Assembly: GCA_028289505.1 (NCBI GenBank)
Contig: JANQPK010000242.1
Coordinates: 1-23,068 of the forward strand
Source of the DNA: Cyclobacteriaceae bacterium
GTDB lineage: Bacteria; Bacteroidota; Bacteroidia; Cytophagales; Cyclobacteriaceae
Reading direction: 5' to 3'
DNA length: 23,068 bases
Position numbers and translations under genes: made by a program. Of this stretch, positions 1 through 6,656 are shown piece after piece (position 1 is the stretch's first letter; every line of letters begins with the position of its first letter). The notes under the pieces were generated by a model. The model was not told the DNA's origin. It saw only the letters and a program-made list of their open reading frames with translations, and ran no database searches.

Positions 1-883
1 TATGAAAAGTAATATGCTCCGAAGAGATATCTATTTGGTAAAACTCCTTCTCAAAATAAATGTACGCATGCTCACCGTCGCTGAAGCCCCAAACATTCTC
101 TGAAATCTTTTTACGGGTGGATAAATCTATTAGCGTAACATCATGGGTTCCACGCCATTCTTTCAACCTTCGGGGTTTTTTCTTGATATTGAAACCATCT
201 GTCACCCCGGGGGCATTATTACTGAATTGATCAAAATTTTGGTAGATCCCCTTATTGATCTGGTCAGCGCTGCAAATTGGCAATGAAGTAATTACTGGTT
301 GTTGTGGAGTAGCAGCTTTTAGCTCCTCCAAGGATATTGCTTGTCCCTTATTCCCTAGAGATAAAATATCAAATGAGTTTAAGTCTATTAGAATAATTTC
401 TAGTGCTTTAAATATATTTTCCGCATGCTTTGAGGTGACATCCATACCTTTCGATTGAAAGCTTGATTCAAACCCAGAAATGTACTTGTAGCCATTTTCA
501 GTAATCAAATAAGCCTCTAGTTCAATAGATACATAAGCGTACTCTCTCGACATCTTAGTCTGCTCCCAAATTTTTAGCTCGTTAAACTTGAATAGAATAG
601 GTAAGGGATTATCCCAGTTCAGTAAAGGTTTATCAAACAAAACTTCCAATTCCTTTTCGAAACCAAGCTTAAATACAGCCGGCCGTTTTTTGTTGCTGAC
701 CCCCTTTTGTACAAAACCAATACTGTGAGGTTGCTTGGTGGCGTTAACTACCTGCTTTATTTCAAATGAGCATACCTCACTAAACTGCCGCTGCTCTTCC
801 AACAGGTCAATTTCATGTACCTGTCCTGTTGCATGAAGACATGGTATACAGATAAGTGAGATATAAACAATTAGATTCTTCAT
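1..883 (-). CDS. Exported protein of unknown function, partial (3' end outside window)
   Basis: Open frame from an ATG at 883-881 to the left edge, 294 codons with no stop in the window, so the C-terminus is missing. The first 20 or so residues (MKNLIVYISLICIPCLHATG) are a signal peptide, with cleavage likely near the ATG-QVHE stretch; there is no good lipobox, so a periplasmic or secreted protein is inferred. The mature part is polar without membrane spans. Around residues 211-270 it has KGIYQNF...KKKPR and then VWGFSDG plus an aromatic FYQI stretch. I recognise this pattern loosely from unnamed exported Bacteroidota proteins but cannot name a function. It is divergent from the gene at 1108, with a 224-base AT-rich gap between them. 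Confidence 0.8.
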   Translation of the reverse strand, partial: MKNLIVYISLICIPCLHATGQVHEIDLLEEQRQFSEVCSFEIKQVVNATKQPHSIGFVQKGVSNKKRPAVFKLGFEKELEVLFDKPLLNWDNPLPILFKFNELKIWEQTKMSREYAYVSIELEAYLITENGYKYISGFESSFQSKGMDVTSKHAENIFKALEIILIDLNSFDILSLGNKGQAISLEELKAATPQQPVITSLPICSADQINKGIYQNFDQFSNNAPGVTDGFNIKKKPRRLKEWRGTHDVTLIDLSTRKKISENVWGFSDGEHAYIYFEKEFYQIDISSEHITFH

Positions 884-1006
884 AACTGAATAGGCAAACT
901 ATATAAGACTATCATGAATGCTAGTATTACAGAAGACAGTAGATCTCAAGACCTTCCTAGATGATTTGTAACGATGACAGCTTAACCAAATTTCAATATG
1001 TACGTA

Positions 1007-1052
1007 AAATCGTTATAAAAATATTACATAAGATATTTATAGGAAACGATTT
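1007..1052. repeat. Inverted repeat in the divergent intergenic gap
   Basis: AAATCGTT at 1007-1014 is matched exactly by AACGATTT at 1045-1052. The 30 bases between are almost all A/T and can extend the stem with bulges (ATAAAAATAT against ATATTTAT). It lies between two divergent genes, 125 bases from one start and 56 from the other. It could be an operator, an mRNA leader hairpin for the gene at 1108, or chance in AT-rich DNA. Confidence 0.4.
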
Positions 1053-1107
1053 AATATCATCTTTACCTATAATTTTCCCTTTATTGTATGTCCAATAGAC
1101 ATAAGTT

Positions 1108-1578
1108 ATGAAGCAGACATTTGAACTACCCGACTTTCCCAATTCCAGTTTTGAGATTGAAACGTCATTGTGGACAGGAAAAACCACACTACATAAAGAC
1201 AATGTTAAAATTGACCGGTCAAAAGAAAAGGGGAAGCCATTTCTCATATCCAAAACAAATGGTGACATAGTGAAAGCATACCCAAAATCATCTTTCCCAG
1301 AGTTTATTCCAACATTAGAAATCAATGGAAATAAATATCAAATAGTTGAAAAACTTCAGTGGTTTCAATACATCTTAGGTGGATTACCTATTTTGTTACT
1401 GTTTGTAGGTGGTGCAATTGGTGGCGCAATAGGAGCGGTTGGTTCGATGGTGAATTTCAGTATCTTCAGGCAAGATGGTCCAGAAACTTTGAAATACTTG
1501 AAAGTAATTGGAGTAGTAATTGTATCATTCTCCCTTTATTTTATTCTATCCGCGTTGATTTCAGAGCTGGTAATGTAA
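1108..1578 (+). CDS. Small membrane protein with two C-terminal spans, unknown function
   Basis: 156 residues from ATG. The first 85 residues are soluble and mixed beta in character, with no signal peptide. Two hydrophobic segments follow, about residues 87-115 and 130-155. The first carries a glycine-zipper-like run (GGAIGGAIGAVG), a pattern that packs helices tightly and is common in oligomeric membrane proteins. The N-terminal domain is then expected in the cytoplasm, held on the inner membrane. The family is not one I can name. It is a single gene: the upstream neighbour is divergent and the next gene starts 82 bases downstream without a shared promoter that I could identify. A 110-codon frame on the other strand (993-1325) is a shadow. 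Confidence 0.7.
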   Translation: MKQTFELPDFPNSSFEIETSLWTGKTTLHKDNVKIDRSKEKGKPFLISKTNGDIVKAYPKSSFPEFIPTLEINGNKYQIVEKLQWFQYILGGLPILLLFVGGAIGGAIGAVGSMVNFSIFRQDGPETLKYLKVIGVVIVSFSLYFILSALISELVM

Positions 1579-1660
1579 AAGCTTCCAGGTGAATCAATTG
1601 TGCCATATATAATGGAGTTACAATTTAGCTTGGAGAAGACTGTAAGAATCCGAGATAGTT

Positions 1661-2518
1661 ATGCTGTTTTTATTCTTGCTTTTGGCCTTGACCGGCTTAA
1701 AGCTTTCGCATGAGTTTATACCTGATGATTACTTCTGGTATTCTAACAAGCATAAGTTATTCAACTTCATGTCTGTTGATATGAAAGCGAACCTGCTGTT
1801 AAATGGAAGTTTTGAAGAATACGAAGAGTGCCCAGATGAGCCAGGTCAGCTATACCTGGGCAAAAGCTGGTCTATACCGAATAAGACCACCCCGGATTTT
1901 TTTCATTCCTGCCAAACCGAGGTAGGATCCTTTGGTATTCCGTACAATTATAAAGGTCACCAGATTGCACATTCAGGGAACGCCTACTGTGGACTGGTCA
2001 TAGCAACAGCTAAAAGTGAGTTTAAAGATTATAGGGAATACATCCAAGGGGAATTAAGCACGGAATTGATAAAAGGTAGGCTGTATGATGTATCTTTTTA
2101 TTTGAATTGGTCTGGATTTAGCAACTACTTTTGTAATAAAATTGGATACCTATTCTTAAACAATGAGCTGAATGGTAGCCACGGGGGCAATACAAAACGA
2201 AAGAAAAAAGTTAGGACTGATTCAGGCAAGAAAAATACCATAATCCAAAATAGTCATGGAGTTGTAGACTTGGATATAGGTCTTTTATCGGATAGAAACT
2301 CATGGCATAGAATAGAAATACAATATCAGGCAAAAGGAAGGGAAAGATTTATCATCCTGGGTCTTTTTGGGGATAATTTCAACGAGGAAGAATACCAGCA
2401 ATTTTGTGATAACAGGATTGGTTTTGATGCATCAATAGTTAAAGAAAGAAATTGGGAGGGAGCCTATTATTTTATCGACTCGATATCAATAACTGAAAGC
2501 GACTTTAGTCATCAATGA
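1661..2518 (+). CDS. Exported beta-rich protein with NGSFE...CP-type domain
   Basis: 285 residues. A hydrophobic N-terminus (MLFLFLLLALTGLKL) acts as a signal peptide, although no clean AxA cleavage site is visible. From about residue 44 the protein reads NLLLNGSFEEYEECP, then W...FHSCQ, AHSGNAYCG, and YREYIQGELSTELIKGRLYDVSFYLNWS. This layout (NLVxNGSFE..., CP, then 'Y...YI...L..PL..G..Y.v.fy') is widespread in Bacteroidota surface proteins, where it often stands in front of an OmpA domain; it resembles a carbohydrate-binding-like jelly roll. Here the domain stands alone, with no OmpA or type IX sorting domain behind it. Cysteines occur in likely disulphide-forming pairs. Role unknown; surface or periplasmic ligand binding is an inference. 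Confidence 0.72.
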   Translation: MLFLFLLLALTGLKLSHEFIPDDYFWYSNKHKLFNFMSVDMKANLLLNGSFEEYEECPDEPGQLYLGKSWSIPNKTTPDFFHSCQTEVGSFGIPYNYKGHQIAHSGNAYCGLVIATAKSEFKDYREYIQGELSTELIKGRLYDVSFYLNWSGFSNYFCNKIGYLFLNNELNGSHGGNTKRKKKVRTDSGKKNTIIQNSHGVVDLDIGLLSDRNSWHRIEIQYQAKGRERFIILGLFGDNFNEEEYQQFCDNRIGFDASIVKERNWEGAYYFIDSISITESDFSHQ

Positions 2519-2523
2519 TTTTA

Positions 2524-2563
2524 GGTCAGGCATTTGACTGTCAAAAAGGTAGTAAACCTGACC
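2524..2563. terminator. Inverted repeat after the 1661-2518 gene, possible terminator
   Basis: GGTCAGG at 2524-2530 pairs perfectly with CCTGACC at 2557-2563. The 26-base loop holds a second palindrome, TTTGAC-T-GTCAAA. It starts 6 bases after the stop codon. On the plus strand it is followed by AAAA rather than a T run, so it is not a classical intrinsic terminator in that direction. It may act as an mRNA 3'-end hairpin. Confidence 0.35.
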
Positions 2564-2680
2564 AAAACTGCGCCTCTTAGCATTTTAATCTAGCTCTTCC
2601 AGAGATTGACATAGGCATCAATTATACCAAAGGCAGAAGGTGTTTGATTAGATAAATTAGGGCGCTGCATGGAAGGGCCC

Positions 2681-2731
2681 TTGATTTATATTAAATTTAT
2701 TTATTACTTTGTATTTCAAAGTACTTTTAAT
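2681..2731 (+). promoter_or_regulatory. Promoter and operator of the membrane protein-regulator pair (copy 1)
   Basis: TTG at 2681-2683, 20 bases, then TTACTTTG at 2704-2711, one mismatch from the Bacteroidota -7 box TAnnTTTG. The -7 box overlaps an inverted repeat ACTTTG (2706-2711), five bases, CAAAGT (2717-2722). It is followed directly by ACTTTTAAT, which makes a second nested palindrome AAAGTACTTT (2718-2727). The whole 26-base element is repeated with one mismatch at 3652-3677. A dyad over the -7 box suggests a repressor site; the start of transcription would fall inside it, leaving a very short leader. Confidence 0.6.
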
Positions 2732-3347
2732 GGAAAAAGAAAAATACCTCCAAGACCTGGAAGAAATAAAGGATATTATGAACCGCTCCTCCAGGTTTAT
2801 ATCGCTTAGCGGCTTGTCAGGAATCTTTGCCGGAATCTTTGCCCTGGGTGGGGCTTATGCCGCATATCGGACCATTTACGTCAATCAAGATTATCTCTCT
2901 TATAGCAGGACCCTGCTGGATTCAGATAGCCTTTTCAAACTTTTGCTTATCGCTGTTGCTACCATAGCACTGTCCGTGATAACCGGGATATATTTTACCA
3001 CCCGGGAAACCAAGCGCAACAATCAAAAGATATGGGACTATCAAACCAAAAGATTGCTCATCAATTTCGCCATCCCATTGGTATCTGGTGGTTTATTGTG
3101 TCTAATATTATTAATTAGAGGATATGTGGGACTCGTGGCTCCCCTGACCTTGGTTTTTTACGGTCTGTCCCTGGTCAATGCCAGTAAATATACACTCAAT
3201 GAAATCCGTAGCCTGGGGATCGCTGAGATCGTATTGGGCCTTCTAGCAGCTTATTTTATAGGATTTGGCTTACTGTTTTGGTCTGTGGGTTTTGGGGTGT
3301 TGCATATTGTATACGGCATATTAATGCATATGAGATACAGCAAGTGA
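2730..3347 (+). CDS. Multi-pass membrane protein of the CreD/winged-helix locus
   Basis: 205 residues starting at the ATG at 2730. A longer frame from TTG 2709 exists, but it would be encoded by the operator/-7 region, so the ATG is preferred. The protein opens with a charged stretch (MEKEKYLQDLEEIKDIMNRSSRF), followed by about five to six hydrophobic spans: residues 24-46, 70-90, 112-132, 137-154, 165-180 and 180-198. No catalytic motif is visible. Proteins of this shape are commonly found next to a short winged-helix regulator in Bacteroidota. Its stop codon overlaps the GTG start of that regulator, so the two are translationally coupled. A role as membrane sensor or partner of the regulator is an inference from the context. 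Confidence 0.82.
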   Translation: MEKEKYLQDLEEIKDIMNRSSRFISLSGLSGIFAGIFALGGAYAAYRTIYVNQDYLSYSRTLLDSDSLFKLLLIAVATIALSVITGIYFTTRETKRNNQKIWDYQTKRLLINFAIPLVSGGLLCLILLIRGYVGLVAPLTLVFYGLSLVNASKYTLNEIRSLGIAEIVLGLLAAYFIGFGLLFWSVGFGVLHIVYGILMHMRYSK

Positions 3348-3634
3348 AGGAACTACTCAAGGACTTAAACAAAGCATTTGAAAATAGGGTCAGACTGGGA
3401 ATTATGTCAGCACTAATGGTAAATGATCATCTTGATTTTAACACTTTGAAAAACCTTCTAGGTGTAACGGATGGAAATCTAGCCAGCCATTTAAGATCCT
3501 TGGAGAAAAGCGAATACATAACCTACACCAAAGTATTCTTAGACCGTAAACCAAATACCAGGTATAGTGCTACCAGCAAAGGAAGAGAGGCATTCACCAA
3601 ACATATTAAGGCTATCGAGCAACTATTGAAGTGA
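3344..3634 (+). CDS. Winged-helix transcriptional regulator (short ArsR/MarR-like, HTH_34 type)
   Basis: 96 residues if it starts at GTG 3344, which overlaps the previous stop as GTGA. A frame opens earlier (ATG 3278) but that would lie wholly inside the membrane protein gene and add 22 non-family residues. The sequence reads LNKAFENRVRLGIMSAL (helix 1), FNTLKNLLGVTDGNLASHLRSLEKSEYI (recognition helix region) and KPNTRYSATSKGREAFTKHI (wing and last helix). That is the complete fold of the single-domain winged-helix family of about 95-100 residues. No metal-binding cysteines or ligand domain are present, so the signal may come from the coupled membrane protein. The two dyads upstream of 2730 and 3679 are its probable targets, giving autoregulation and control of creD. 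Confidence 0.88.
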   Translation: MKELLKDLNKAFENRVRLGIMSALMVNDHLDFNTLKNLLGVTDGNLASHLRSLEKSEYITYTKVFLDRKPNTRYSATSKGREAFTKHIKAIEQLLK

Positions 3635-3677
3635 AAAAAATTTAACCATTAACTTTGTAATTCAAAGTACTTTTAAT
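3626..3677 (+). promoter_or_regulatory. Promoter and operator of creD (copy 2)
   Basis: TTG at 3626-3628, 21 bases, then TAACTTTG at 3650-3657, an exact fit to TAnnTTTG. It overlaps ACTTTG (3652-3657), five bases, CAAAGT (3663-3668), followed by ACTTTTAAT up to one base before the creD ATG. Of the 26 bases shared with 2706-2731, 25 are identical; the one change is in the spacer. The TTG half lies inside the 3' end of the regulator gene. Confidence 0.62.
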
Positions 3678-3678
3678 C

Positions 3679-5016
3679 ATGAAAACAGAACATACATTTA
3701 TTGAAGTGCTAAACAATCAAATCAAAAAGTCAGTAACCTTAAAGCTGATTACCATTACCATACTGATGCTATTGTTGCTCATACCGATAAGCATGATCAA
3801 ATCTATCATTGCAGAGAGAGAAGCATTAAGCAAGGATGCTAAGGTAGAGGTCAGTTCGAGATGGGCCAATAATCAGCAAATAATTGGTCCCATTCTTAGC
3901 ATTCCACTGATTTATGAACAGGAAAAGAAGGAAGAAAGGATCCAAATCACCAAGTACTGGCATTTATTACCGGAGAAGGTGTCTATTGATGGTCATATAG
4001 AACCAACAAAACTTAAGCGCGGAATCTACGAAGTGGCAGTTTATAAATCAAAGATGACCATTTCCGGAGATTTCAATCTTACGTTACCGGATACCAATAA
4101 CCTCAAAGAGATCAAGTATGACCAAGCTTTTTTGACTACCGGTATATCAGATCTTAGAGGCATTAAGAACGATGTGGAATTTGATTGGGGTGGCCAAACC
4201 TTGAATATCACCCCTGGGTCCCGAATTTCGGAGCTAAGCTCATCGGGCTTTACCCATGATTTACCTTCTCTAGAATCCCAACTGGGTAAGAGCATTGGAT
4301 TCCAATTCGAATTAGACCTGCAGGGCAGCGGCAACCTATCTTTTGTACCCACCGGCAAAATAACCCGAGTTGATCTTTCCTCTAATTGGTCAACCCCCAG
4401 TTTTAGCGGGATGTTTCTCCCTGATAATAGAGATGTTACAGATGAGGGTTTTGAGGCATCATGGCTGGTCCTGGAATTGAATCGGAACTTTCCCCAGCAT
4501 TGGATTGGAGATCGATATTTCAATAATTTGATTGAGTCAGCCTTTGGTGTGGATCTTTTGATTCCGCTCAACAACTATCAGAAGTCATATCGATCCGTCA
4601 AATATGCGGCCATGACCATCGCACTCACCTTCCTGATTTTCTTTTTGGTGGAAGCCCTGAACAAACGTAAAATCCATCCCTTTCAGTATATCCTGGTGGG
4701 GCTGACACTTTGCTTGTTCTATGTGCTGTTTGTGTCAATTTCTGAACACTCAAACTTTAACCTTGCCTATGCACTATCCACCCTGGCTGTGATCGTGATA
4801 ATTTCTTTTTACTCCCTGACCATATTTAAAGCCCGCAGGATGACCTGGTTACTAGTGCTGGCACTATCGGGGATATATGGGTTCATGTTTGTTACCATAC
4901 AACTAGTGGACTATTCCTTACTAATTGGAAGTCTTGGGCTTATGGTAATCCTAAGCGCGACTATGTATTTCACACGAAATATTAACTGGTATAAGCTTAG
5001 TATCAACATAGATTAG
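3679..5016 (+). CDS. creD: Inner-membrane protein CreD family
   Basis: 445 residues, the usual length for CreD (cell envelope integrity family). One membrane span lies at residues 21-44, then a large periplasmic beta-rich domain (about 45-305) with the family signature RWANNQQIIGPILSIPL at 61-77. A C-terminal block of about five or six spans covers 307-433. In Enterobacteria creD is induced by the CreBC two-component system and is linked to envelope stress and beta-lactam or colicin tolerance; its biochemical role is unknown. Here no CreBC is present; instead the gene has its own copy of the winged-helix operator. The next gene starts 10 bases after its stop, so the phosphoesterase is probably co-transcribed. 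A 177-codon antisense frame (4041-4574) is a shadow. Confidence 0.92.
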   Translation: MKTEHTFIEVLNNQIKKSVTLKLITITILMLLLLIPISMIKSIIAEREALSKDAKVEVSSRWANNQQIIGPILSIPLIYEQEKKEERIQITKYWHLLPEKVSIDGHIEPTKLKRGIYEVAVYKSKMTISGDFNLTLPDTNNLKEIKYDQAFLTTGISDLRGIKNDVEFDWGGQTLNITPGSRISELSSSGFTHDLPSLESQLGKSIGFQFELDLQGSGNLSFVPTGKITRVDLSSNWSTPSFSGMFLPDNRDVTDEGFEASWLVLELNRNFPQHWIGDRYFNNLIESAFGVDLLIPLNNYQKSYRSVKYAAMTIALTFLIFFLVEALNKRKIHPFQYILVGLTLCLFYVLFVSISEHSNFNLAYALSTLAVIVIISFYSLTIFKARRMTWLLVLALSGIYGFMFVTIQLVDYSLLIGSLGLMVILSATMYFTRNINWYKLSINID

Positions 5017-5026
5017 GATTACGAAG

Positions 5027-5902
5027 ATGAATCCAAATATATCCAGGAGATCATTTATCAAAAAGGGAACGTTTGCCCTGGCAAATTTAGGAATGTTCGG
5101 GGGCCTTTATACTCTGAAGGTAGAACCATTCTGGCCTGAGTTTGTCTTCCAGGAAATGACTATCCCAAATCTTAGTTCGAGTCTGGAGGGTAAAACCATG
5201 ATGCAAATTAGTGACATTCACGTGGGAAACAGATTTGATTACGATCACCTGATCAAATCTTTCAAAAGGGCTCAAAAGTTCGAGCCGGACTTTGTGGTAT
5301 ATACCGGAGATTACATCACTTATGAAGGACCTGAACAACTTCAACAACTTGAAACGGTTCTCGAAAGTGTAGTGAGAGGTAAGTGCGGAACTCTAGCTGT
5401 TTTGGGTAATCATGATTATGGGATAAACTGGACTCAGGAAGAAGTAGCTGAACAAGTTTCGCGCTTACTATCAAGTGCTGGAGTACAGGTACTGAGAAAT
5501 GAATGTAGTGAAGTATCGGGATTGAATTTCATAGGTTTGGATGATCTATGGGCGAAGAAATGCCTCCCGGAAACCGTTTCAAGTGCCCGTCACCTGCATA
5601 AGGCAAACATCGTACTTTGCCATAATCCAGACGTTTGTGATTTGCCTATTTGGAAGGATTATGATAGTTGGATTCTATGTGGGCACACCCATGGTGGCCA
5701 AGTCAAGCCTCCGTTTTTATCAGCTCCGGTGCTTCCTGTTAAGAACAAGAGGTACAGTGCCGGAAAAATCGATCTGGGTGATGGAAGATCGCTATATATC
5801 AATCGGGCTTTAGGCCATTCCTGGCCTTTGAGATTTAATGTAAGGCCAGAAATAACCATTTTTAAAATGCGGAAATTACGCCCCGCTAAAATCGAATCTT
5901 GA
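5027..5902 (+). CDS. Tat-exported metallophosphoesterase, YkuE/YaeI/LpxG-like
   Basis: 291 residues. The N-terminus has a twin-arginine signal (SRRSFIK at 6-12, then a moderate hydrophobic stretch), implying export folded with its metals. All five calcineurin-like motifs are present: DIH (D63, H65), GDY (D95), GNHD (N128, H129), H199 and GHTHGG (H220, H222). The GHTHGGQ form and the short length match the YkuE/YaeI/LpxG group; members of this group cleave phosphodiesters, and chlamydial LpxG hydrolyses UDP-2,3-diacylglucosamine. The substrate here is unknown. It follows creD by 10 bases, suggesting an envelope lipid or cell-wall task in the same regulon. Its 3' end overlaps the convergent barrel gene by 17 bases. 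Confidence 0.9.
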   Translation: MNPNISRRSFIKKGTFALANLGMFGGLYTLKVEPFWPEFVFQEMTIPNLSSSLEGKTMMQISDIHVGNRFDYDHLIKSFKRAQKFEPDFVVYTGDYITYEGPEQLQQLETVLESVVRGKCGTLAVLGNHDYGINWTQEEVAEQVSRLLSSAGVQVLRNECSEVSGLNFIGLDDLWAKKCLPETVSSARHLHKANIVLCHNPDVCDLPIWKDYDSWILCGHTHGGQVKPPFLSAPVLPVKNKRYSAGKIDLGDGRSLYINRALGHSWPLRFNVRPEITIFKMRKLRPAKIES

Positions 5903-6557
5903 CCCCCAGATTCAACACCAATGGGTTGTATTTAAGGTCTTGAAGTTCACTACCGGACCCATCTTCAGCGGTTAAGTCCAAGGAGGCGTATCTAGTGTGC
6001 GTCAGCTCCGCATTCAAAGCAAGACGATCATTAATCAGAAAATCCAGCCCTACCAACCCCAGAAAACCGAACTTGCCATCGGTGGAAAACGAACGCTCCG
6101 ACTCAAACATCTCAAAGTCCAGGTCTATCTCCTGAATCATACTAATTCCTGCTCCGGCATAGGGTTTGAAACGACCTTGGGTGTTAAACATATACTTTCC
6201 GTTTAGGTAGTAGGTATTGGATGCATAATTCCCCTGGTAAGTATTGTTATCGACGCTAAAATCTATATCGTTGGTCTTATATTCCCAGCCAGCTTCGGCA
6301 GAAAAACTAGGGGTGAAATTGTACCCTGCAGTAATACCTGTACTAAAGCCCAAGCCAGTGCTCACCTGTGACAAGGATTCCTTTCCATCCAATTTCAAAA
6401 CTGGTGATACATCCGAAATTACGCTTAGACCTCCATAGGGTTTAAGAAAAAACTTCCTGATACTGGTAGACTCCTGAGTCTGTCCATGTAATGACCAACT
6501 GATACCCAAAAATATTACGGCAACTACTAATGATTTAATGCTTCTTGCGATCCTCAT
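5886..6557 (-). CDS. Outer-membrane beta-barrel protein, OmpW/OprF-like small porin family
   Basis: 223 residues from ATG 6557. The signal peptide MRIARSIKSLVVAVIFLGISWSLHGQ is cleaved near HG-Q. The mature protein shows alternating polar and hydrophobic strands typical of an eight-stranded barrel: FLKPYGGLSVIS, GFSTGITAGYNFTPSFSAEAGWEYK, NTYYLNGKYMFN, FKPYAGAGISMI, FGFLGLVGLDF, LALNAELTHTRY. It ends in VLNLGVKIRF, with the terminal phenylalanine recognised by the BAM machinery. No ligand or enzymatic motif. It lies downstream of the Crp/Fnr-type gene in the same direction, with a perfect palindrome in the gap, so control by that regulator is plausible. The 3' end overlaps the phosphoesterase tail to tail. 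Confidence 0.88.
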   Translation of the reverse strand: MRIARSIKSLVVAVIFLGISWSLHGQTQESTSIRKFFLKPYGGLSVISDVSPVLKLDGKESLSQVSTGLGFSTGITAGYNFTPSFSAEAGWEYKTNDIDFSVDNNTYQGNYASNTYYLNGKYMFNTQGRFKPYAGAGISMIQEIDLDFEMFESERSFSTDGKFGFLGLVGLDFLINDRLALNAELTHTRYASLDLTAEDGSGSELQDLKYNPLVLNLGVKIRF

Positions 6558-6627
6558 AATTTTATGTTTTAAGTTCTATGGTGAATTATTATGAGGCAAA
6601 TTTGTGCAGTAAGTAAGTATGTTGCCC

Positions 6628-6641
6628 GTAACAAATGTTAC
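6628..6641. promoter_or_regulatory. GTAACA-AA-TGTTAC palindrome, candidate Crp/Fnr-type operator
   Basis: A perfect 6+2+6 inverted repeat in the 99-base gap between the Crp/Fnr-type gene and the barrel gene, 71 bases before the barrel start. Regulators of the Crp/Fnr superfamily bind 14-22 base dyads of this kind. The link to the neighbouring regulator is inferred from position. Confidence 0.5.
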
Positions 6642-6656
6642 AAAGCAAACACCATA

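Noticed and set aside
255..458. 67-codon plus-strand frame
   Set aside because: Shadow of the partial exported protein read on the minus strand.
993..1325. 110-codon minus-strand frame across the 1108 gene start
   Set aside because: It overlaps a better-supported membrane protein and the AT-rich intergenic dyad; no domain pattern.
2673..2682. AAGGGCCCTT palindrome before the first operator
   Set aside because: A single short GC palindrome, not repeated at the creD promoter; overlaps the proposed TTG element by chance.
2709..2729. TTG start extending the membrane protein by seven residues
   Set aside because: The extra codons coincide with the conserved operator, whose sequence is kept as DNA at creD, where it is not coding in that frame.
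4041..4574. 177-codon open frame on the minus strand
   Set aside because: Antisense to creD, low-complexity composition and no recognisable domain.
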